A stretch of 33,926 bases of DNA, taken from NCBI GenBank assembly GCA_012520055.1, contig JAAYPA010000057.1, forward strand, positions 1 to 33,926. The letters run 5' to 3'. This DNA is from Mollicutes bacterium (GTDB lineage Bacteria > Bacillota_I > Bacilli_A > RF39 > UBA660). This document shows positions 26,892-33,926 of the stretch, piece by piece. The notes under the pieces are model-generated. The model saw only the letters and a program-made list of their open reading frames with translations, was not told the DNA's origin and did no database searches. Numbering within the stretch: the first letter of the stretch is position 1; every line of letters starts with the position of its first letter. The translations under genes were made by a program, and so were the position numbers.

Positions 26892-27477
26892 TATTTTTTT
26901 TTATGCTTACTGATAAGCCGTCTCCAATATCGTAAAATTTCGTAATAAAATCCTGATTATTATTTAAAAATTCAATATAGCGCTCAATACGGTCTACTAT
27001 TCCTCTTAAACTTTTGGTTTTAATAGAAGCTTTATTATTAACTAAACCATGAAATTTAAGATTATCGGTAATAATAACACCTCCAGGATTTAAATAATGG
27101 CAAAATTTTTCGAAAAATTTAATATAACTTCCTTTTGCTGCATCAATAAATATTAAATCATATTTATAACCAGCTAAATTAACTTCTAAAGCATCATTAT
27201 AGACAACTTCAATTCTTTTATCCAAACTACATTTTTTAATGTTTTTGACTGCTTCACGATATCTTTTTTCATCTCTTTCAATGGTTGTTATCTCAACATC
27301 TAAAGAAGCATTAGCCATTAAAATAGCTGAGTATCCAATGGCCGTACCAATTTCTAAAACTTTTTTAACATTATTAAGTTTGATATATTTCATAATGAAT
27401 TTGATGGATTCAACATCAATAATCGGAACATTATTTGTATCAGCATAACGTTCCATCTCCATAATGACTTCTTTCAT
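26881..27477 (-). CDS. trmR: O-methyltransferase, TrmR-like (YrrM)
   Basis: SAM motif KVLEIGTAIGYSAILMA; YDLIFIDAAKGSYIKFFE; GGVIITDN. Confidence 0.85.
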   Translation of the reverse strand: MKEVIMEMERYADTNNVPIIDVESIKFIMKYIKLNNVKKVLEIGTAIGYSAILMANASLDVEITTIERDEKRYREAVKNIKKCSLDKRIEVVYNDALEVNLAGYKYDLIFIDAAKGSYIKFFEKFCHYLNPGGVIITDNLKFHGLVNNKASIKTKSLRGIVDRIERYIEFLNNNQDFITKFYDIGDGLSVSIKKNNEK

Positions 27478-27489
27478 ATGTTCTTCCTC

Positions 27490-28623
27490 CTACTCAGGCC
27501 ACAAACCTTCATTTTTTAAGCGATTTACTTCAGCAATATGTCCTGATTCTGTACTATTAAAATATGTTTTATTATGAATATCTGCTACAAAGTAATAATA
27601 ATTATGCTGACTAGGCTCAATTGCTGCCGTAATTGATGCTAAACTAGGACTGTCAATTGGACCAATAGGTAAACCATCTACACATGAACTTCTAGTATTA
27701 TATGGATTACATGAATCTATATCCTTTTGATATAATTTATCAGTTATATTCTTTTTTACACTATAATATGTAGTTACATCAGATCCTAATGTCCAGTGAT
27801 CTCTTAACCGATTATAGAACACTCCGGCAACTCCGGCGCGATCTTCAACACTAACTCCTTCTAATTCAATAATGGAAGCTAAAGTTAGAAGTTCATGAAT
27901 AGTATAATCAGATACATTTATTTCTTCTTTATAAATACTTAACTTATCACCCATTGTGGAAAGCATCTTACCAATTATTTCTTCTATAGTAGCACTTTTT
28001 TTTATGATATAAGTATCGGGAAATAAATAACCTTCTAAAGGATAATAAATATCAGAATTTAAAATATCTTCAGTTAAAAACCAATACTGATTTATTAAAC
28101 TTTTCAAATATTTTTCATCAGATAATTTAGTATTAATCTCTTCTTCAGCAATATCAAACGTTTCACTGATTTTTTTGACATAATCAGTTAATCTTTTGCC
28201 TTCTATAAAGGTAACGGTAATAGTTTCATTTTCTAAAGAATCAGCACTATTTAATACCTTGATTATTTCATCGACGTTCATACTTTTAGATAAACGATAA
28301 GTTCCCGCGTATATTTCTTTTTCATTAATTTTCATATAAAATTTAAAAAAGAAAGCATTTTTAATTAATTTAGCTTTTTCTAATTCTTCGGCAACTTTAT
28401 GTTTAGACCAACCGGATTCGACTACAAAACTTTCCACAGTCTCACTATTAATATCAACCGGTGACAAAAATATGAAAGATACTATCCCAAAAATTACTAA
28501 ACAAAAAGCTATAGCTATGGTAATTCCTAAAGTTATCTTGGAAATTATAGTATTTAAATTATTTTCCTTCTTGTTCACTAGATTCACCAACTTTTTCTTG
28601 AAGTTGTGAAAGAATTCCTTCAA
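27490..28623 (-). CDS. mltG: Endolytic murein transglycosylase MltG (YceG-like); start uncertain
   Basis: N-terminal TM; LASIIELEGVSVEDRAGVAGVFYNRL, LGSDVTTYY, PYNTRSSCVDGLPIGPIDSP; annotated start overlaps DUF1292 by about 65 nt. Confidence 0.88.
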   Translation of the reverse strand: MKEFFHNFKKKLVNLVNKKENNLNTIISKITLGITIAIAFCLVIFGIVSFIFLSPVDINSETVESFVVESGWSKHKVAEELEKAKLIKNAFFFKFYMKINEKEIYAGTYRLSKSMNVDEIIKVLNSADSLENETITVTFIEGKRLTDYVKKISETFDIAEEEINTKLSDEKYLKSLINQYWFLTEDILNSDIYYPLEGYLFPDTYIIKKSATIEEIIGKMLSTMGDKLSIYKEEINVSDYTIHELLTLASIIELEGVSVEDRAGVAGVFYNRLRDHWTLGSDVTTYYSVKKNITDKLYQKDIDSCNPYNTRSSCVDGLPIGPIDSPSLASITAAIEPSQHNYYYFVADIHNKTYFNSTESGHIAEVNRLKNEGLWPE

Positions 28624-28852
28624 TTAATTGCCATTCTTTTTCAGTTTCAATTGGTCCTAAATCTAGAGATTTTCCTTCAGGATCATATGTATTAGCATAA
28701 ACTTTAATATTATTATTTTCATCTAAAGTATTATCTGTAAAGATGATATAACTTTTTTTAGTTTCATTATTATCAAATGTAAATAGAATATCACATTCAA
28801 TTTCTTTTCCTTCATTATTGGTAATTGTAAATTTACCGGTAGTTTTATCCAT
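28559..28852 (-). CDS. DUF1292 domain protein (YrzB-like)
   Basis: GKEIECDILFTFDNNETKKSYIIFTDNT; between ruvX and mltG; SD AAGGAGAG supports ATG at 28852 rather than TTG 28861. Confidence 0.82.
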   Translation of the reverse strand: MDKTTGKFTITNNEGKEIECDILFTFDNNETKKSYIIFTDNTLDENNNIKVYANTYDPEGKSLDLGPIETEKEWQLIEGILSQLQEKVGESSEQEGK

Positions 28853-29264
28853 TTTTTTCAACTCTCCTTAAATAAGTATCCAGTATTATACTGGCTGATA
28901 CTTCATCAATTATGTTTTTTCTTTTTTTTCTAGATAAGTCAGCCTGAATAAGCATATTTTCTGCTTCGACGGTACTAAGTCTTTCATCAACGAGAACAAC
29001 TTCTATATTACATCTTTCTTCCAATAGCTTTTTAAATTCCAGACTACGTTCTGCGGCCGGCCCCAGAGTATTATTCATATTCTTTGGTAAGCCCAGAATT
29101 AAACCCTCAATTTTTTCTTTAGTAATTATTTCTATTACTTCATCTAGTAACTTATTAATATCACTATATCTAATAAGTTTATAAGGTGAGGCTATAATTC
29201 CTAGTTTATCACTAGTAGCAAGCCCAAGGGTTTTAGTCCCTAAATCCATCCCTAAATATCTCAT
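28845..29264 (-). CDS. ruvX: Holliday junction resolvase RuvX/YqgF family
   Basis: MRYLGMDLGTKTLGLATSD; LILGLPKNMNNTLGPAAE; VLVDERLSTVEAE. Confidence 0.92.
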   Translation of the reverse strand: MRYLGMDLGTKTLGLATSDKLGIIASPYKLIRYSDINKLLDEVIEIITKEKIEGLILGLPKNMNNTLGPAAERSLEFKKLLEERCNIEVVLVDERLSTVEAENMLIQADLSRKKRKNIIDEVSASIILDTYLRRVEKNG

Positions 29265-29506
29265 TTATCTAAATAATCCTTTAAAATACAACTAAGAATT
29301 TTACTACGGTCATATTCAGACATTTTAGCTCTGGCATTCTTATGAGAAGATATATAACCGGGATCACCACTAATTAAATAACCGACTATTTGATTAATTG
29401 GATGGTAACCTCTTTCGTCTAAAGCATCATATACATCAAGTAAGGTCTTTTTCATAAGAGCATCTTCGATTTCATCTAGTTCAAATAATCTTGTTTTGTT
29501 CAGCAT
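29261..29506 (-). CDS. ireB: IreB family regulatory phosphoprotein (DUF965)
   Basis: 81 aa; VYDALDERGYHPINQIVGYLISGDPGYISSHKNARAKM. Confidence 0.92.
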   Translation of the reverse strand: MLNKTRLFELDEIEDALMKKTLLDVYDALDERGYHPINQIVGYLISGDPGYISSHKNARAKMSEYDRSKILSCILKDYLDK

Positions 29507-29565
29507 CTTTTATCACCTCTAGATATTTTTATTTTAGCACAGCTAAATAACATTTACAACTAATC

Positions 29566-30189
29566 TTAAATGATATATTTAACTTTTGCTCGGTTTTCTT
29601 TGCTTAGGTTTAAATTGATTTTTTTTCCTACTCCGTATACCAGAACTTCTATTCCATTATTATTGTAAAATTTATAAATTTCATCGTTAATAAATGTATC
29701 TAGAATCATAATAAAATCGATAGATTTTAAATTAATGTTTTTATTAAAAAGATAATTAATAATACCTTTTTTATATTGGGTACTTTTGGGAATATTGTTA
29801 ATGTAATCAATATTAAAACTGGAAATATAATAGGTATTTTGATCATTAAGGTTTAGCTCAGAAATAAGAATTTTTTCTTTAAGTTCTAGAATAAAAAAAC
29901 GATTTTCATACCTATTTATGACTTCTGATAATAAAGGAATTCTTTCGATAGTTTTTTTACCGAAATTATATTTTAAAAGTTCTTGATAAGTTAATTGATT
30001 GACTAGTCCTATTCCGTTACTGACTCTTGATATAAATGGATCATGAATTATTACAACTTTATTATCTTTAGTTTTTCTTAAATCTATTTCTACTCCATAA
30101 TAACCATTCTGAAAGGCATTATCTATAGCGGAGAGGGTATTTTCTCCTATTTCATTATTATATAAGCCACGATGGGCTATGAAATGCAT
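29566..30189 (-). CDS. Glycerophosphodiester phosphodiesterase family protein
   Basis: IAHRGLYNNEIGENTLSAIDNAFQNGYYGVEIDLRKTKDNKVVIIHDP. Confidence 0.9.
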   Translation of the reverse strand: MHFIAHRGLYNNEIGENTLSAIDNAFQNGYYGVEIDLRKTKDNKVVIIHDPFISRVSNGIGLVNQLTYQELLKYNFGKKTIERIPLLSEVINRYENRFFILELKEKILISELNLNDQNTYYISSFNIDYINNIPKSTQYKKGIINYLFNKNINLKSIDFIMILDTFINDEIYKFYNNNGIEVLVYGVGKKINLNLSKENRAKVKYII

Positions 30190-30197
30190 ATTACCAC

Positions 30198-30245
30198 CTA
30201 GTGTATTATATTAAAAGAAAAAAGAGAAGTTATTCTTCTACTTTC
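30198..30245 (-). terminator. Intrinsic terminator after the cadherin-like gene
   Basis: AAGAGAAGT / ACTTTCTCTT imperfect inverted repeat with reverse-strand U-rich tract. Confidence 0.5.
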
Positions 30246-31630
30246 TCTTCTTTAAAAATTACTTCCTTAGTTGACATTAAATCGGCTAAAGCATCATCAA
30301 TACTTTGTTTTGTTTTTTCTGAAGTCATATTTAAATCATTAATTAAATCATCTTCTTTGACATCTACTTCAGTATTAGAAACATTAGTTTTTTTGCTTTT
30401 TTATCATTTATTACTTCAGGTTTACCTTTTTTTAGGCTTTTTCTTATGAAAAATAAAATATGCTGCTAATCCAATAATCACAAGACTTATCACACTGATA
30501 ATTATAATTAATAGAGTTTTATTATTGCTTTTCTTAGGTGTTGAATCAACAACTGCTTTAGTAGTAGTAGTGGTTTCTTCCATTTCTAACCTTACTACGG
30601 TAATATTATAAATCTTTTTATCTTGAGTCTCTGCTGAAGTTACTGTAATGGTTATGACATTTTCGCCAACAATCAAATTGTCATTTCCTTTTATTTCTAC
30701 TTCGGCATTCTCATCTTCCGGAAGTGCCGCAATCTCTAATATGGTTGTATCATATGGGACTGATAAAGTATAATCTAGATTCTCTTTATCAAATTTTTCC
30801 GTTAAATCAAAACCTTCAACAACTAAATCTTTCAAATATGGTGAATTATCAGTTGTTTCCCCACGATAAATAATTAACTCGTATTCAGCGGTATTACTAC
30901 CATCTTCACTGATTGTAGAAATGGTCAAGATGTTTTTACCTACAATTAGTTCCGGTTTATTTTGATTAAGATAATTAGTACATCCTAACTCACATTTAAT
31001 AGTAACATTACACATATCACATTTGGTGGTAATGGTTAAAGATTTAACCGTATCTCTGACATTATAAACCTTATAACTTGTTACTGAATTATTAAATGCT
31101 GGAGTTAAGTTACCTACCGATACGGATAATCCGGTTAATTTGGCATTAGTACTTTTAGGTCTACTAGTTGTTCCTGGTACTAGTGTTATGGTTTTTTCAT
31201 AATCAGCACCTGGTATTTCATTTTCTTCTTCATCAGTAAAAACAACATTTGTAATTTTTATTTTAATAGATGAATCTCCGACCACTAAATTATTATTAGT
31301 AATTCTTAAAGTAGCTATTTTACCGGAAGCAAAAACATTTTCTAAATCTGCAATACTTAAAGAAGATTTACTGATATTTACATTTCCGGCCAAAGATGAT
31401 TCTTTACTTAAGCTAAGAGCTACTAAACTAGAATCAGAAACTTCAATTGAAAACTCTACTTTTTTGATTTTTTCTCCGCTGATCACACTAATCATAATAT
31501 CATTTGTACCGGTATTTGAGCCACTAATAACTTTATCTCCATCAAATGTTAATGTAGCGGCATTAACATTTAAAATATTAAATAAACCCAATAATAATAT
31601 AAAAATAGTTAATTTAATCACTTTTTTCAA
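30230..31630 (-). CDS. Surface protein with cohesin-like domain, two cadherin-like beta-sandwich domains, C-terminal TM and a cytoplasmic tail interrupted by two compensating frameshifts
   Basis: ORF track 30422..31630 ends HKKKPKKR*; the reading frame resumes past A-tract shifts (30427-30433, 30388-30394) into ...GKPEVINDKKAKKTNVSNTEVDVKEDDLINDLNMTSEKTKQSIDDALADLMSTKEVIFKEEKVEE* ending 30230. N-terminal signal peptide present. Confidence 0.7.
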
Positions 31631-31715
31631 TTTTATAACCTCTTTACTATAAATTATTTTAACATATTACTTATTTTTTTCAAGTTGTTAATTATTTTAC
31701 AATTGTTATACATAA

Positions 31716-32798
31716 TCATATTAATTTTAATAAAATTTCATTCATTATATAAATCTTATCGGGATTTATAAATATTCGTCCGTTTTTATATATTAAATCT
31801 TTATTTTTTACAAGAGGTTCGACGGGAAATACCTCTTGAATGTTAACTTCAAATTTATCAAAAAACTCTTGTAAACTAATACCTTCAGTTTTTCTTAAAC
31901 CAAGCATTAATTCATATTCCATAGTTTCTTGTTTAGATAAAAGTGCTTCATTTAAGCGATAATTTCCTTGACAGTAGGCATCAATATTTTTAGTGTTTTC
32001 ATATCGAAAACCATTCATATAACCGGCAGCTCCTAAACCGAATCCATAATATTCTTCATTGTTCCAATAATTTAAATTGTGTTTAGAAAAATAGCCATCT
32101 TTAGCAAAATTACTTACTTCATAATAATTATATCCTTTGGCTTTTAATTTCTTACAGATATACCTATACATTTCTGCTTCTTTATCTTCAGCAATATTTT
32201 TTTCACCTTTAATTTTTATCTTGGTACTGTCTTCAATTATTAATGAATAAGTACTTATATGTTCAGGATTTAGTTTTAAAATCATTTTTAAATCTTTTTT
32301 TAGGGTTTCTAATCCTTCATTAGGTATTCCATACATTAAGTCTAAATTAATATTATTAATACCTTTATTTCTGATTATTTCTATTTTCTTTTTTAAATCT
32401 TCATAGTTATTTTTACGTTCCATAAAAGCCAATTTTTCTTGATTAAAAGATTGAACCCCAATACTAATTCTATTTACTCCCCCAACTTTTAAAATATTTA
32501 TCAGTAAATCATTGATATCTTCGGGATTACATTCAAAGGTAATTTCACAGTCCGAAGTTTTATTAATAAGTTTAATAATCTCAAATAATTTATTTAATTC
32601 ATTGGGATTTAAAACTGAAGGCGTTCCTCCACCTATATAAATAGTTTTAATTTCTTCATTTAAGTAATATTCTTCTACTTCATTTCTTAAAGATTCTAAA
32701 TATCTTTCGGCATCTTTAGCTGTATAAAACATTTTACAAAAATCACAGTAAGAACAAATATTTTTACAAAAAGGAACATGAATATAAATACTTTCCAT
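31716..32798 (-). CDS. hemW: HemW-type radical SAM protein (coproporphyrinogen III oxidase-like)
   Basis: MESIYIHVPFCKNICSYCDFCKMFY; IYIGGGTPSVL; RISIGVQSFN; NLDLMYGIPNE. Confidence 0.9.
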   Translation of the reverse strand: MESIYIHVPFCKNICSYCDFCKMFYTAKDAERYLESLRNEVEEYYLNEEIKTIYIGGGTPSVLNPNELNKLFEIIKLINKTSDCEITFECNPEDINDLLINILKVGGVNRISIGVQSFNQEKLAFMERKNNYEDLKKKIEIIRNKGINNINLDLMYGIPNEGLETLKKDLKMILKLNPEHISTYSLIIEDSTKIKIKGEKNIAEDKEAEMYRYICKKLKAKGYNYYEVSNFAKDGYFSKHNLNYWNNEEYYGFGLGAAGYMNGFRYENTKNIDAYCQGNYRLNEALLSKQETMEYELMLGLRKTEGISLQEFFDKFEVNIQEVFPVEPLVKNKDLIYKNGRIFINPDKIYIMNEILLKLI

Positions 32799-32821
32799 AT
32801 CTTAACCTCATCATTATTATA

Positions 32822-32862
32822 CAAAAAAAAACAATTGTTTTCAAAGAAATAATTGTTTTTAT
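32822..32862 (-). terminator. Intrinsic terminator of the HExxH protein gene
   Basis: AAAACAATT ... AATTGTTTT inverted repeat followed on the reverse strand by a U-run. Confidence 0.6.
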
Positions 32863-33926
32863 TTCATTATTGAAGATTCATCCTTTATTTCTTCTTCTTT
32901 TGGTTGAATATATTGAACAAATTTAGTGTTTTCCATACTAATATTTCTTAAAATTAATTTATTTTCTTTATAGTCAAAAGTAAGAAAAATCATTTGATAT
33001 TCTCCTATTTGTTGTCCTGGATTATCAGTTAATATGACTTCAATCTTAGTATTTTTTTCTAAAGTACTGAAAAATTGAGATTCAATATTTATTGAAAATA
33101 TTTTAAAACTATGATCAAAATATAGTTCCGGAGGAAAATAAGTTTCTATTAATGATTCTTGACTATTTATTATATCCAGTAATTCTTTACTATAAGCAAT
33201 ATAACCTGAATCTAATAATTCACTTTCAATATTGTAACCTTTTTCAATATTTAAAAAAGCATCAATTAAGAGACAAAATGTTTGATCTTCAGTAAAAGGT
33301 TTATGATATTTTTTTTCATAAATTTGGGTAAGATTATCTATAATTTGATAACTTAAAAAATCAAGATTAACATTACCATCATCATAAATATACATTAATT
33401 GATGATATAAATCTAATCTTAAAAATATATCTAATACTTCTTCTTTAGTAAAACCAAGTTCTAATACAGCATTCAAAAGAACATTTATCTTACCGTCTGA
33501 TTGATGTGCTTCTAGCATTAATTCAGGTCCAAAAATATAAGTATAAATGTCAACTACTTTTTGATCATTTGGATAGGAATAACTATCAATATATCCAATA
33601 TCCTGAGTAAAAGAACTAACTAAACCTTCTTCAAAAAGACGTCCATGTACAGGATAATGCTCCCCATAAATATCATTAACAAATTTATCATTTTGGAATG
33701 TTACATTGACATAACTAGAATAATCTTTTCTGCTACCGTTAAAGTGTTCAAATTCATGATAGATTGTAGAATCTCTAGTTGTCATGTTTAAAATAACTAT
33801 TTCTGGATCATCTCTATCTAAAATAATAACACCATTAGCCCATAATCCATATCCATTTCTGAAAGATTCAAGAACTAAGATTTTATTACCAAAAACAATA
33901 AAACCACTTTCACCAATCGCGTTAAC
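32859..33926 (-). CDS. HExxH zinc-metalloprotease-like protein, 5' end beyond window
   Basis: TIYHEFEHFNG and downstream FEEGLVSSF; frame remains open upstream of the 33785 ATG to the window edge (VNAIGESGFIVFGNKILVLESFRNGYGLWANGVIILDRDDPEIVILN-M...). Confidence 0.7.
   Translation of the reverse strand, partial: VNAIGESGFIVFGNKILVLESFRNGYGLWANGVIILDRDDPEIVILNMTTRDSTIYHEFEHFNGSRKDYSSYVNVTFQNDKFVNDIYGEHYPVHGRLFEEGLVSSFTQDIGYIDSYSYPNDQKVVDIYTYIFGPELMLEAHQSDGKINVLLNAVLELGFTKEEVLDIFLRLDLYHQLMYIYDDGNVNLDFLSYQIIDNLTQIYEKKYHKPFTEDQTFCLLIDAFLNIEKGYNIESELLDSGYIAYSKELLDIINSQESLIETYFPPELYFDHSFKIFSINIESQFFSTLEKNTKIEVILTDNPGQQIGEYQMIFLTFDYKENKLILRNISMENTKFVQYIQPKEEEIKDESSIMK

Noticed and set aside
27239-27448. 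69-aa + strand ORF
   Set aside because: Antisense to trmR-like gene.
30201-30449. 82-aa + strand ORF
   Set aside because: Antisense to the resumed frame of the cadherin-like protein tail; no SD or family similarity.
31464-31652. 62-aa + strand ORF
   Set aside because: Antisense to the cadherin-like gene 5' end.
1-33926. CRISPR arrays, transposases, prophage genes, tRNA/rRNA genes
   Set aside because: No periodic repeats, transposase/integrase motifs or tRNA-like cloverleaf/CCA sequences were recognised on reading either strand.

Overview
AT-rich, low-GC Gram-positive (Bacilli-like, probably uncultured gut lineage) chromosomal window, mostly housekeeping. Main blocks, left to right: (i) a partial P-loop kinase/ATPase on the left edge; (ii) a three-gene surface-protein locus: two paralogous DUF11-like beta-sandwich proteins flanking a divergent pectate-lyase-like protein with a WxL-like C-terminus, none with an evident signal peptide; (iii) a TtcA-like PP-loop enzyme and a HerA-like ATPase; (iv) a T-box controlled hisS-asnS-aspS-gatC-gatA-gatB operon; (v) uvrC, yigZ-like, TIGR04086, dtd, rel, comN-like and spoVB-like genes; (vi) tig; (vii) a minimal Ku plus stand-alone ATP-dependent ligase pair; (viii) greA and the conserved ireB-ruvX-DUF1292-mltG-trmR-trhP1-trhP2 block; (ix) GDPD, a cohesin/cadherin-like membrane protein, hemW, and an edge-truncated HExxH protein. 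Most notable: the Rel hydrolase HD/ED motif is degenerate (HDxxED to HETYSL) while the synthetase motifs look intact; the T-box specifier reads best as AAC (Asn) although the first gene is hisS; two mutually compensating A-tract frameshifts hide a 64-codon tail of the cadherin-like protein; and the surface-protein locus lacks secretion signals, which suggests a spore-surface or other non-Sec role (inference). No CRISPR array, rRNA, tRNA or obvious transposon was seen. All family calls are by eye from sequence motifs; no searches were run.
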